The notes beneath the pieces were generated by a model. The model saw nothing but the letters and a program-made list of their open reading frames with translations, was not told the DNA's origin and ran no database searches. Below are positions 1 through 10,197 of a stretch of DNA of 64,000 nucleotides, one piece after another. Origin of the DNA: Candidatus Eiseniibacteriota bacterium (GTDB taxonomy: Bacteria > Eisenbacteria > RBG-16-71-46 > CAIMUX01); assembly GCA_016712505.1 (NCBI GenBank), contig JADJQY010000002.1, positions 372,001 through 436,000 on the forward strand, read 5' to 3'. The translations under genes were made by a program, and so were the position numbers. Positions within the stretch are counted from its first letter, which is position 1, and each line of letters starts with the position of its first letter.

Positions 1-3000
1 CCGCCCATGAGCGGTGGACGCGGTTGCGGGAGGAGTCGCGCTCCTCCGAGGCGCTCTACAAGCAGAAGGACGCGCAGCGTCAAGACCTGCTCTCGGTCGT
101 CGCAGTCAAGGACGCAAAGCGCGAGATGGAGCGGCAGCAGAGCCTCGATCTGGCCGAGCGGTTGGAGGCGGCGCAACGAGCCCTGGGCGAGGCGGAGCGG
201 AGCCTGGCCTCGGCGCACGAGGAGATCCGCGTCCTCTCGACCCGAAACGAATCGTGGAACCAGGAGGAGATCGAGCTCAAGCGTCAGTCGGAACGGCATG
301 AAGAGCGGCTGCGCGATCTGGCGACCGAAGGGGCCGAGATCGAGCCGGAGATCCAGGACTGGGTGGCGCGGCTGGAGCATGCCCGCGAGGCGACGCAGAC
401 CGCGCTCCGCCTGCGGGGGGAGGCGGAGAAGCAGGTGCGTGAGGTTCGCGCCTTGGTCAACGAGGCGCAGCAGTTGAACCTCGGACTCTTCACCACGCAC
501 GGCGAGACGAAGAAGGAGCTCGAGGCGACCGAGCGTCGCCGGGAAGCGGCGATCAACCGTCTGAACGGGCTGCGGCAACATCTGGAGGCGTTCTCCGGGC
601 GCGGCAACCAGGCGGAGTGGTTCCTGGGTGAGGCTCGGGCTCAGATCGACGCGGTCGGTACGGAGCGCGAAGAGAGCGAGTCGGTGCGCGAGGAAGTGGC
701 GCAGGAACTCGACCGGGTGCGCAATGAGCGTTCCGACTGCCGCGAGCGGGTGGGTGAGGCGGAGCGGAAGCGGACCGGCCTGGAGAGCCGTCTGGGGGTG
801 CTCGAGGAGCAGCACGCACGTCACGCCGGCTTCGATGCCGCGGTGCGTTGGGTACTGGAAAACCGGGCGGACCTGACCGGGATGGTCGGCGTGGTGGGCG
901 AGATGGTCCGCGTGCGCACCAGCGCCGCCGGCACCACCGGAGCGCATGAGACCGAGGCCCGCTCGATCCTGTCGGAGTGCGTCCCCTGGATCTTGGTCCA
1001 GGACGAAGGGGCGGCGATCGAGTTGATCGCCCGGTTGCGCGAGCGCGGCCTCGGCGGGGTCACCTTCTTTCCTCTGGCCGAGGCTGGAGTCGCCCCGACC
1101 CCGGGCGTCGGGTTCTCCTCGCCCGAGGAGCGGGAGATCGCGGCGCTCTTCGATGCCGACGACGCGGCTCTGCCCTTCGTTCGATTCCTGGCCCGACGGA
1201 GCCGGATCGCAGCCGACCTCTCCAGTGCGCTGACCCTGGCCCGGCAGAACCAGTCCACCTCCCAGGGGGCCACCTCCGAAGGGGCAGCCGCAGTCGAGCG
1301 GATCGTCACTCCCGACGGTGAGCTGGTCGGCCCCCTCGGGGCTGGTGCGCCTGCTCGGCGGCGAGAGCGAGGAGGCGGAGATCGTCCGTCGCGAGGCCGA
1401 GATGCCGGTCCTGGCCGGGCGGCTCGACGAGGTCTCGGCTCTGGAGGAGCAGCTCCGGGCGCAGGAATCGCAGCTCCAGCGGCGCGAGCAGGAGCTGGCG
1501 GCTCGCCTCAAGGCGACCGACGAGACGCTCAGCCGCCTGGAGAAGGTACGAGCGGAGGCGATGCTCAAGCAGGGATCGCTGGAGACCGAGCTCGCGATGC
1601 TCAACGAGGAGCGGGCCCGCATCGAGACCGAGACCGACGCCCTCGAGGAGGAGATCGCCGAGCTGATCACGGAGTCGGAGCGCCTGACCGCGGTGGTGGC
1701 CCGAAGTGGCGAGGACACCGCGGGGGCGCAACTGCGGTTCGAGGAGTTGAGGGAACGCGCGGAAGCGGCCGAAGAGGCCCGCGATCAGCGGGTGCGCGAA
1801 GCTTCGGAGCGCGAGATGGAGCAGGTCCGGCTGGAGAATCAACTCCGCGGGGCCGAGGGGAGGCTGCGCGCCCTCGAGCGCGAGGCGGACGAGAGGCGGA
1901 TCGCACTCCGGGAGATCCAGGCGCGCATCGAGACCCGCACGCGCGAGGCCGAAGAGTCGAACGAGCGGATCGAGGAGCTACGCCTCGTCCTGACCTTGAC
2001 CGATCAGGAGCGCGGCCTCGCCGATCGCGCCGTGGCCGAGGTGCGCCAGGCGCATCTCGAATGCCAGGAGCGGCTCGGGACGATCGATGCCGAGTTGCGC
2101 TCGAGCGAGCCCAACTCGATCAGGTGACGAACGAACTGCACGCCGGCGATCTGGGCCGTATCCAGACCCAGGCAGAGGCGGAGCAGATCCGCGCCCGGAT
2201 CCTGGAGGAACACAAGATCGATCTGGAGGAGTGGACCGGGTTCACCGTCTCGGCCGACGCGGTGGCCAACGCCGATCTGCTGAGCGAAGAGGAGGGGGAC
2301 GGCGAGGAGCCGGTGGTCGGACTGGAAGCCGGCGAGGCCGGGCCGGACGCGCGCCTCGAGGGTGAGCTCAACCCCGCTGCCTCCGAAGGGAGCCCGGCGG
2401 AGTCGGTCGTCACCGAGGGGCCAGAGGTCGCCGCAGGGGATCAACCGCTCTCGACCCGCGCCCGGCGTCGCCTCGAGGAGGAGCTGGCGGCGGAGGCCGC
2501 GCTCGCGCCCGAGGAGCGCGCCACCCGCATGGCCGAACTCCGGCGACGTTTGCAGGAGATGGGTAACCTCAACTTCCTCGCCGAGGAGGAGTACAAGACC
2601 CAGAAGGAGCGGCTCGACTTCCACCAGGGACACTCGAACGATCTGCGCACCGCGCGCGCCGATCTGATCGAGCTGATCCGCCAGATCAACGAGAAGGCGA
2701 GCGAGATGTTCGCCGAGACCTTCACCCAGGTCCAGGCGCACTTCGTCGACACCTACCAGAAGTTGTTCCCCGGAGGCGAGGCGTCGCTCCGCCTGGTCGG
2801 CACCGACCCGCTGGAAGGGGACATCGAGATCTCGGCCCGCCCGCGGGGCAAGAAGGTAGAGTCGATCCGCCTCCTTTCCTCAGGCGAGCGGTCACTCAGT
2901 GCCATCGCGCTCCTCTTCGCCATCTACCTGGCGAAGCCGAGTCCGATCTGCCTGCTGGACGAAGTCGACGCCCCGCTCGACGATGCCAACCTGGAGCGCT

Positions 3001-3245
3001 TCCTCGCCCTGGTGAAGCACTTCAGCGAGCGGACGCAGTTCATCATGATCACCCACAACAAGAAGACGATGGCGGCGGCCGGCCGCCTCTTCGGTGTGAC
3101 CATGGAAGAGCCGGGTGTGTCCAAGATCGTCTCGGTGCGACTCAACGAGGGGCGGGTCGAGGTGGCCGCGGGCGCGGAGACCGGTGTGGCCGCGGCCGGA
3201 ACGCGCGAGTTCTCGCTCGGCCCAGGCACGGCCGGGACGGCGTGA
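1..3245 (+). CDS. smc: SMC chromosome-segregation ATPase, 5'-truncated by the window, two frame breaks
   Basis: SMC proteins form an ATP-driven dimer that compacts and segregates chromosomes. The gene enters from the left edge, so the Walker A head is outside. Visible parts are the descending coiled coil (about 3-780), the hinge (about 790-1330, with the closing motif VTPDGELVG), the ascending coiled coil, and the C-terminal head with the signature LLSSGERSLSAIALLFAIYL and Walker B CLLDEVDAPLDD. The reading frame moves by +1 at a five-C run (1331-1335) and moves back near 2107-2112, where one base appears to be missing; the 780 bases between are clearly coding in the other frame (coiled coil throughout). 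An acidic, low-complexity stretch (about 2230-2490) sits between the coil and the MGNLNFLAEEEY motif. Either the assembly has two indels or the gene is damaged; the first is more likely for such a conserved gene. The next gene is tatC. Confidence 0.9.
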   Translation, partial: AHERWTRLREESRSSEALYKQKDAQRQDLLSVVAVKDAKREMERQQSLDLAERLEAAQRALGEAERSLASAHEEIRVLSTRNESWNQEEIELKRQSERHEERLRDLATEGAEIEPEIQDWVARLEHAREATQTALRLRGEAEKQVREVRALVNEAQQLNLGLFTTHGETKKELEATERRREAAINRLNGLRQHLEAFSGRGNQAEWFLGEARAQIDAVGTEREESESVREEVAQELDRVRNERSDCRERVGEAERKRTGLESRLGVLEEQHARHAGFDAAVRWVLENRADLTGMVGVVGEMVRVRTSAAGTTGAHETEARSILSECVPWILVQDEGAAIELIARLRERGLGGVTFFPLAEAGVAPTPGVGFSSPEEREIAALFDADDAALPFVRFLARRSRIAADLSSALTLARQNQSTSQGATSEGAAAVERIVTPDGELVGPLGAGAPARRRERGGGDRPSRGRDAGPGRAARRGLGSGGAAPGAGIAAPAARAGAGGSPQGDRRDAQPPGEGTSGGDAQAGIAGDRARDAQRGAGPHRDRDRRPRGGDRRADHGVGAPDRGGGPKWRGHRGGATAVRGVEGTRGSGRRGPRSAGARSFGARDGAGPAGESTPRGRGEAARPRARGGREADRTPGDPGAHRDPHARGRRVERADRGATPRPDLDRSGARPRRSRRGRGAPGASRMPGAARDDRCRVALERAQLDQVTNELHAGDLGRIQTQAEAEQIRARILEEHKIDLEEWTGFTVSADAVANADLLSEEEGDGEEPVVGLEAGEAGPDARLEGELNPAASEGSPAESVVTEGPEVAAGDQPLSTRARRRLEEELAAEAALAPEERATRMAELRRRLQEMGNLNFLAEEEYKTQKERLDFHQGHSNDLRTARADLIELIRQINEKASEMFAETFTQVQAHFVDTYQKLFPGGEASLRLVGTDPLEGDIEISARPRGKKVESIRLLSSGERSLSAIALLFAIYLAKPSPICLLDEVDAPLDDANLERFLALVKHFSERTQFIMITHNKKTMAAAGRLFGVTMEEPGVSKIVSVRLNEGRVEVAAGAETGVAAAGTREFSLGPGTAGTA

Positions 3246-3273
3246 TCCGCGAGCTGGCCCGGATGGCGCATGA

Positions 3274-4305
3274 ATGGGCGCCTCTGATCCCGTGAGTACC
3301 AGTTCCGCCACGCGCGGCTTCCTGGCCCGACTGCTCGGCCGGACCGCGGCCGAGATGACCTTCCTCGATCACCTCGAGGAGCTTCGGCGCGTCATCATCT
3401 CATGCTTGACCGCGATTGCCATCGGCTCCTGCGTGGCCTACTTCTTCTCCGATCGGATCCTCGACTACATCGTCGTCTCGCAGGTGGGGGAAGCCCAGTT
3501 CCTCCACCCCATGGAGGCCTTCAGCGTCCGGATCAAGATCGCCGTCCTCTGTGGGGTGATCGCGACCATCCCGTTCACCATGTTCGAGATCTGGGGCTTC
3601 ATCCTGCCCGGACTGATGGGGAAGGAACGGCGCATCGTCCTGCCGATGGTCGTCGGTTCGGTGCTCCTCTTCCTCGGCGGGATGAGTTTCAGCTACTTCG
3701 TCCTCACCCCGATGATGCTCGATCTCCTGATGGGGTTCAGCACCGAGCATGTGAAGGCGAACATCACGGTGAGCTACCTGATCGACTTCGTGCTCAAACT
3801 CGCCGCGGCCAGCGGGCTGATGTTTCAGCTTCCGCTGGTGGTCGCGGTCTTGACCATGTTGCGGATGGTGACGCCGCGTTTCCTCTGGTCGAAGTGGCGG
3901 CACGCGATCGTGATCATCCTGGTGGTCTCTGCCGTGGTGACGCCAGGTGACGGGCCGTCGCAGATCATCCTGGCCGCGCCGATCATCGTGCTGTACTTCC
4001 TCAGCATCCTGGTTTCGCTCGCCATCGTGCGCGGGCGGCACGACGCGCCCGCGGTGACCTCCGGGGAACCGGAGGCAGGTGGCGTGTCGGGGCGGACCGG
4101 CGAGGTCGGGACCTCTCCCGAGGCGGTCCCGGGGAGCACGCCGCCGCCGTCGGCCGGAGCGGTGGAGCGACCCTCAGGGCTGTCGAAGGGGGCGCGTCCG
4201 CATCTCAAGGACGTGCTCGAACCGCACATCGAGGATGGTCCGCGCGCACCGGACGCGCCCGGCGACTCTCCCCGAGACGAAGGAGGTCGTGGTGGCCAGA
4301 CCTGA
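3274..4305 (+). CDS. tatC: Twin-arginine translocase subunit TatC with long C-terminal tail
   Basis: TatC is the polytopic inner-membrane receptor that recognises twin-arginine signal peptides of folded proteins. The characteristic N-terminal motif MTFLDHLEELRR starts at residue 28, and six hydrophobic segments follow up to about residue 250, including the FEIWGFILPGL loop and the conserved VTPGDGPSQ segment before the last helix. The remaining 85 or so residues are a Gly/Pro/Ser-rich, probably disordered cytoplasmic tail, so the 343-residue protein is longer than the usual 240-260. The start is uncertain: ATG at 3274, GTG at 3292 or ATG at 3355 are all in frame and none has a strong ribosome binding site. 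The end overlaps coaX by 14 bases. A matching tatA gene lies at 14411-14590, so the translocase is split over two loci. Confidence 0.93.
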   Translation: MGASDPVSTSSATRGFLARLLGRTAAEMTFLDHLEELRRVIISCLTAIAIGSCVAYFFSDRILDYIVVSQVGEAQFLHPMEAFSVRIKIAVLCGVIATIPFTMFEIWGFILPGLMGKERRIVLPMVVGSVLLFLGGMSFSYFVLTPMMLDLLMGFSTEHVKANITVSYLIDFVLKLAAASGLMFQLPLVVAVLTMLRMVTPRFLWSKWRHAIVIILVVSAVVTPGDGPSQIILAAPIIVLYFLSILVSLAIVRGRHDAPAVTSGEPEAGGVSGRTGEVGTSPEAVPGSTPPPSAGAVERPSGLSKGARPHLKDVLEPHIEDGPRAPDAPGDSPRDEGGRGGQT

Positions 4306-5152
4306 GGCCAAGGCGGCGGTCTTGACCGTGGACGTCGGCAACAGCCATACGGTCCTGGGCGTGTTCGCGGGGGAGCGGTTGCTCGATCTCTTCCGCGTCA
4401 CCTCGGGGATTCCCCGCACCGGGGATGAGCTGCGTCCCCTGGTCGAGAGCCTGATCGCTCCCCACCGCGCGGCGCTCGAGCGCTCGCGTCGGGCGATCCT
4501 GAGTTCGGTCGTTCCTTCGCTCACCCCGGCCTGGGAGGAACTCCTGCAACGACTGTGGGGGGCGAGTCCGGTGGTCGTCTCTTCCCGCCTCGACCTCGGG
4601 GTGGCGCTTGCGGTCCCCGATCCCGCCTCGGTCGGCACCGACCGGATCGCCAATGCGGTCGGGGTGGCGCACGAGTATCCGCTTCCCGCGATCGTGGTCG
4701 ATCTCGGCACTACGACCAACTTCGATGTCGTGGTCCCGGCCGGCGCGCCTCTTGCCTCGGGGAAGGCAACCCTTCCGTCGTACATCGGAGGGGCGATCGC
4801 GCCCGGAGTCACCACCTCGGCCGAGGAACTGTTCCGGCGCGGGGCCCGCCTGGCCAAGGTGGAGATCCGTCGCCCGGAGCGCGCGATCGGTCGCACGACA
4901 CAGGAGTGTATCCAGGCCGGGGTGTTTCTCGGCGCGGTCGGTCAGATCGACGGCCTCGTGGACCGGATCGCGGCCGAGCTGCCTGGGCGGCCGACGGTGA
5001 TCGCCACCGGTGGTCTGGCCGAGGCGTTGGCCCGCGATTCCCGGCGAATCACCCAGGTTGATCCGGCGTTGACCTTGAAGGGGCTGCGTCTGATCGAAGA
5101 ACGAAACCAGCCGGCCGCGACCACCCGGGGGAGATCGAAGGCCAGGCGCTGA
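4292..5152 (+). CDS. coaX: Type III pantothenate kinase
   Basis: This enzyme phosphorylates pantothenate with ATP, the first committed step of coenzyme A synthesis. The 286-residue protein has the ASKHA-fold phosphate loop near the N-terminus (TVDVGNSHTVLGVF), the pantothenate-site GTDRIANAVG motif, the second phosphate motif VVDLGTTTNFDVV (Asp and TT instead of the more usual GTA/GTAT), and the IGGAIAPGV segment, all typical of CoaX rather than CoaA. The GTG start at 4292 was chosen because AAGGAGG lies five bases upstream; another GTG three bases earlier is too close to it. It overlaps the end of tatC. Together with panB and panC at 10.8-12.5 kb it covers pantothenate synthesis and activation. 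It ends 13 bases from a convergent gene. Confidence 0.92.
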   Translation: MARPEAKAAVLTVDVGNSHTVLGVFAGERLLDLFRVTSGIPRTGDELRPLVESLIAPHRAALERSRRAILSSVVPSLTPAWEELLQRLWGASPVVVSSRLDLGVALAVPDPASVGTDRIANAVGVAHEYPLPAIVVDLGTTTNFDVVVPAGAPLASGKATLPSYIGGAIAPGVTTSAEELFRRGARLAKVEIRRPERAIGRTTQECIQAGVFLGAVGQIDGLVDRIAAELPGRPTVIATGGLAEALARDSRRITQVDPALTLKGLRLIEERNQPAATTRGRSKARR

Positions 5153-5165
5153 CCCGGAGCGCAGG

Positions 5166-6272
5166 CTAGGGAGTCGCCTCCACCTCCGACCAGTTCCCCT
5201 CCGCCCGTCCGCGAGGCGGAATCCGCGTCTCGTCCGCCCCGTGCGCCCGCAGCCGCTGCACCGCGGCGCCGGGGCGCAGAAACGCTTCGATCTCCTGATA
5301 CGGGATCACCACCTCGAACGGAACCGCGGCGTCGTGATCGACCGCCTCGGGGGGGAAGTGGAAGCAGAGTCCCCGCGGCGTGGCGGTCCAGACCCTGAGT
5401 CCCTGCCCGAAGGCCGAAACCGAGCCATCGACGATCCGGCTCGCACCCTGTCGCTTCAGATCGGTCAGGCAGACGCTCGATAGATGCGAGATCAAGTTGG
5501 CCTCCGGGCGGGAGAGTTCATGCAGGAGGATCGGCCGCACGTGATCACCCTCGACCAGGAGATTGAGGCTCTCCAGCCAGGCCTCGTTGTGGTCGCCGCC
5601 ATCGTTCTCGTTCTGACGGAAGAGTAGGGACACCACCCCGTCGGCCTGACCGCGGACCGAAACCTGGGTCGCGCCGTAGAGCCACTCGACCCGGGCCGAA
5701 TCCTCGACCGCAAAGGCCGTGGCCAGGCCGTCGAGCACGGCGACGCGCTGGGCGAACGACTCTTCCACCGCGCGCAGGATCGCCGCGTTGATCTCGCCAT
5801 GCGCCGCGAACGATGAGTGAAAGAGCGGATAGGAAGCCTCGACCTCCAGGCGCGCGTGGCGCCGCAGATGGAGATCGGCGTAGCGCTCCATGGTGTGTTC
5901 GCGCACCGTGCCGTCCTGATCGATCCAGCGGCCGACCAGGCCATCGGGGCGAAACGTCCCCTCCCAGGCGGCGAAGTCGGGAGCCGAGTCGTCGCTCGTC
6001 GGCTCGAGGCGGAAGCTACCGTCCGGGGTCAGAGGTCCGCGGAGGTTCCAGCTCCCTGGCGGATCGTGATGCACCAGGCGTGCCACCACCTCGCTGTCGG
6101 CCCGGGAGACGTGCAGTTCGAACGGGAGTCCGCTCTCGAGCGCACCGCGAAAGAGTCCGCCGATCACCCGCGATTCCGCCACGCGGGCGTGGGCCGGGCC
6201 GGAAGCGATCACGGTGGCCGCGAGGAGGGCGCAGTGGGCGATCTGGCGCAGCGGGGACCGAGTCGGGTACAT
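5166..6272 (-). CDS. Secreted DUF3298-like protein, paralog of the upstream gene
   Basis: A 368-residue protein with a Sec-type signal peptide (hydrophobic CALLAATVIASG then AHA as likely cleavage site). The C-terminal region (about 230-340) resembles DUF3298/RsiV-type periplasmic domains: a segment reading TATPRGLCFHFPPEAV is followed by VPFEVVIPYQEIEAFLRPG, the usual end of that fold. The first half holds a beta-rich segment describing no known catalytic site. The function is not known; related domains occur in anti-sigma factors and lysozyme-inhibitor-like periplasmic proteins, but no membrane anchor or sigma-binding domain is seen here. The neighbour at 6360-7427 has the same architecture and C-terminal motif, so the pair looks like an old tandem duplication. 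Transcription converges with coaX. Confidence 0.7.
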   Translation of the reverse strand: MYPTRSPLRQIAHCALLAATVIASGPAHARVAESRVIGGLFRGALESGLPFELHVSRADSEVVARLVHHDPPGSWNLRGPLTPDGSFRLEPTSDDSAPDFAAWEGTFRPDGLVGRWIDQDGTVREHTMERYADLHLRRHARLEVEASYPLFHSSFAAHGEINAAILRAVEESFAQRVAVLDGLATAFAVEDSARVEWLYGATQVSVRGQADGVVSLLFRQNENDGGDHNEAWLESLNLLVEGDHVRPILLHELSRPEANLISHLSSVCLTDLKRQGASRIVDGSVSAFGQGLRVWTATPRGLCFHFPPEAVDHDAAVPFEVVIPYQEIEAFLRPGAAVQRLRAHGADETRIPPRGRAEGNWSEVEATP

Positions 6273-6359
6273 GGGACCTCGTGGTTGAAGGAAGCCGGTC
6301 CCTCACTTCTCGGTCGCGCGTGCGCCGTTCTTGACCTGCGTGGCCAGGCGGAGCAGGGC

Positions 6360-7427
6360 TCAGGGAACGATCCAGGGAGCCAGGACCCCGCCCGGATCGA
6401 GCGCCTCGGCCAGCGCCGCATAGGGTAGGGTCAGCGACCAGATCTGTTCGGGCCAGAAGGTGTCGAGCTCGCTCCGGATCCCCCCCAGCGCCTCGCGCTT
6501 CACCGGTTCGAAGGTCAAGGTCATGCCGCGCGGCGAGACGGTCCAGGTCTCGATCCGGGGCAGGAACGTCTCGATCGCTCCGCTGGTCACCAGGCCGACC
6601 CCCTCGCGCCGAAACTCCTCCAGGAGCAGTCGATCGATCCGGGCCGGCAGATCGGCTCCGTCCCGCTGCAGATCGTTCCAGTTGACGATCCTCGCCGCGG
6701 GGCTTCCCCCGTGAGCGGCCCGACCGACGGCGAGGGTCAGCCCCCGCTCCTCCAGTGTCCGGAAGCCGCCCGCTCCGCTCGTCTCGCCGCGGAGGTGGAG
6801 GCTGATCAGCTGGGAGGAGATTCCCCGTATCTGATAGGTCCAGGCTTGTCCCGACTCCGCATCCGGCGTTCGCCCGGCGAGCGCCTGACGCCTCGCCGCG
6901 GCGAGGTCGAGCATCGCGGCCTCGAGCCCTGCATTCAGCGCCGGGGCGGCCGCGTTCGCGTCCTCCTCGAGTCGGGGATAGACCAAGGTCACGGCCAGGG
7001 AGTCGATTCCGAGCGCCATCGTCCGTGCTACCCGCTCCAGGCGGATCGGGTACGAGGCGCTGCCGTCCTGCGGCACCCAATCAGCCTCGTAGAGCGCGCC
7101 GTCGGCGCTGAGTTCGCCCTCCCAGCGCGCGATCAACTCGAAGCCCCGATACTCCTCGAACGCATTGCGCCAGATCGAACCGTCGCGTGGATGGAGTTCG
7201 AGCGCGTACCCCTGGCGCATCGACTGCGCGGTCACCGGCGGTTCTCCCACGATGCTCGAGAGGTCGAGCAGCACCTCACCGTGTCCGGGGACGACGCCGC
7301 GGTACTGCGCCCGGGGGAGCGGGCGCCACTCCGCGGCGGCGCTTGCTTCGACCACCAGCAGGAGGAGCGCGGCGGTGACAGCGCGCCGGTGAGCCCGGCG
7401 GAGGTAGGCTGGCGCGAGGCTCGACAT
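6360..7427 (-). CDS. Secreted DUF3298-like protein
   Basis: A 355-residue protein with an N-terminal signal peptide (TAALLLLVVEASAAAEW). Like its downstream neighbour it ends in a DUF3298-like block: TVSPRGMTLTFEPVK, then WSLTLPYAALAEALDPGG. No catalytic motif or membrane anchor is visible, and the function is unknown. It is the first gene of a two-gene minus-strand unit that diverges from groEL; the shared intergenic region is 170 bases. Sequence identity between the two paralogs is low outside the C-terminal block, so they have probably diverged in role. Confidence 0.7.
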   Translation of the reverse strand: MSSLAPAYLRRAHRRAVTAALLLLVVEASAAAEWRPLPRAQYRGVVPGHGEVLLDLSSIVGEPPVTAQSMRQGYALELHPRDGSIWRNAFEEYRGFELIARWEGELSADGALYEADWVPQDGSASYPIRLERVARTMALGIDSLAVTLVYPRLEEDANAAAPALNAGLEAAMLDLAAARRQALAGRTPDAESGQAWTYQIRGISSQLISLHLRGETSGAGGFRTLEERGLTLAVGRAAHGGSPAARIVNWNDLQRDGADLPARIDRLLLEEFRREGVGLVTSGAIETFLPRIETWTVSPRGMTLTFEPVKREALGGIRSELDTFWPEQIWSLTLPYAALAEALDPGGVLAPWIVP

Positions 7428-7523
7428 CTGGGGCTCCTCTCGTCGTCCGGAAAAGCGGCATTCTTGGCGATCCGGTCCCGCACCGGAAGCAGGAAATCGC
7501 GGGTGCGACCGCCGAAAGGGCGC

Positions 7524-7553
7524 TTGCCGCCCCGGAAAGCCCGCCCGTAGAAT
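7524..7553 (+). promoter_or_regulatory. Sigma70-like promoter of groEL
   Basis: TTGCCG at 7524-7529 and TAGAAT at 7548-7553 are separated by 18 bases, about 45 bases upstream of the groEL start. The ribosome binding site GGGAGGA precedes the ATG at 7598. No CIRCE-type inverted repeat (TTAGCACTC and its complement) is present in the 170-base intergenic region, so HrcA control is not indicated. Confidence 0.45.
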
Positions 7554-7597
7554 CCGGCCTTCGCAACCGTGCAGGACGCAAGTTCGGGAGGAATGGA

Positions 7598-9196
<1,599 letters not shown>

Positions 9197-9204
9197 ACCG
9201 CCCC

Positions 9205-9591
9205 GTGAGCCCAACCGCCGACAACCCGGGACCGGACATCATCCGTCTGAAGGATCTGATCATCTTCCCCCGCCTGGGCGTGACCGAGTGGGAGAAGGAA
9301 GGGGTGCAGAAGGTCTCGCTCGACCTCGAGCTCTTTCTCGATGTGGAGCAGGCAGCCCGCGAGGACCGGATCGGGGCGGCGGTCGACTATTCCGAGGTTT
9401 ACGACGCCGTGCAGGAAGTGGCGAAGGTGCGGAAGTACCACCTGATCGAGTCGCTGGCCCGCTCGGTGGTGAGCGCCGTGTTGGCCCGCTTCGCCTCGGT
9501 CGAGCGGGCCCGGGTCCGGCTGCGGAAGCGGAATCTTCCCTTCGACGCCCACCTCGATTGCGTGGAGATCGAACTGGAGCGCGGGAGATGA
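9205..9591 (+). CDS. folB: Dihydroneopterin aldolase
   Basis: FolB converts 7,8-dihydroneopterin to 6-hydroxymethyl-7,8-dihydropterin in folate synthesis. The 128-residue protein has the family features: an N-terminal strand DLIIFPRLGVTEWEKEG (normally GxxGVxxxEr), the AVDYSEVYDAV segment, and HLIESLARSVVSAVL, which carries the conserved Glu of the active site. The GTG start follows groEL by only 8 bases, and the end overlaps the folK start by four (ATGA). The product of FolB is the substrate of the next enzyme, so the coupling makes metabolic sense. Confidence 0.92.
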   Translation: MSPTADNPGPDIIRLKDLIIFPRLGVTEWEKEGVQKVSLDLELFLDVEQAAREDRIGAAVDYSEVYDAVQEVAKVRKYHLIESLARSVVSAVLARFASVERARVRLRKRNLPFDAHLDCVEIELERGR

Positions 9592-10154
9592 GCCATGCCT
9601 GGATCGGCCTGGGAAGCAATCTGGGGCCGCGGGAGGAGACGCTTCGCGCCGCGGTCGAGCGGCTTTGCTCCCTTGGCCTCGAGGTGCTCCGGGTGTCCCA
9701 TCTCTACGAGACACGCCCCGCCCCTCCAGCCGCCCCGGATGAACCGTGGTACTTGAACGGGGTCGTGCAGGCCGAGACCGATCTCTCCCCGCACGAACTG
9801 CTCGCCCTGCTCCACGCGGTGGAGGCAGAGGCCGGACGTCCGGCGAGCCGGAGCGGCCCCCGGTCTCTCGATCTCGATCTCCTCGCGCTGGGAAACCTCG
9901 CCTTCACGGAGACGGGCCTGACGCTGCCCCACCCGCGCATCGTCGACCGTGCCTTCGTCCTGGTGCCGCTGTGTGAACTCGATCCGCTCTGGCGCCATCC
10001 GTTGGATGGGCGTCGAGCGGCGGAACTGCTGGCCGCGCTCCCGGTCCAGGAGGGATCGGTCCGGCTCCACTCACCACTCGCCCCGAGTTCCGCCGCCGAT
10101 GCGGCACCGGGGACGGGCGCCTACGCCTGGCGCTTTCTCTCCCCGGTGTCGTAG
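9588..10154 (+). CDS. folK: 2-amino-4-hydroxy-6-hydroxymethyldihydropteridine diphosphokinase
   Basis: FolK transfers pyrophosphate from ATP to 6-hydroxymethyl-7,8-dihydropterin, the step after FolB. The 188-residue sequence shows the signature blocks: IGLGSNLGPREETLRAAV at the N-terminus, YETRPAPPAAPDEPWYLNGV, and the metal/ATP motif RSLDLDLLALG followed by LPHPRIVDRAFVLVPL. The ATG at 9588 overlaps the folB stop, giving a protein of normal length with about 25 extra residues at the C-terminus. It belongs to the cofactor run that continues with a nucleoside kinase and panBC. Confidence 0.95.
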   Translation: MSHAWIGLGSNLGPREETLRAAVERLCSLGLEVLRVSHLYETRPAPPAAPDEPWYLNGVVQAETDLSPHELLALLHAVEAEAGRPASRSGPRSLDLDLLALGNLAFTETGLTLPHPRIVDRAFVLVPLCELDPLWRHPLDGRRAAELLAALPVQEGSVRLHSPLAPSSAADAAPGTGAYAWRFLSPVS

Positions 10155-10197
10155 GTGCGCCCCCACGGGGCATTGGCCCACCAGGATGGATCGACAG

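Noticed and set aside
1318..2127. Separate small coiled-coil gene inside smc
   Set aside because: Its start has no ribosome binding site and its sequence continues the SMC coil on both sides; a frame break explains it better.
7428..7597. CIRCE heat-shock operator before groEL
   Set aside because: No TTAGCACTC-N9-GAGTGCTAA-like inverted repeat is present.
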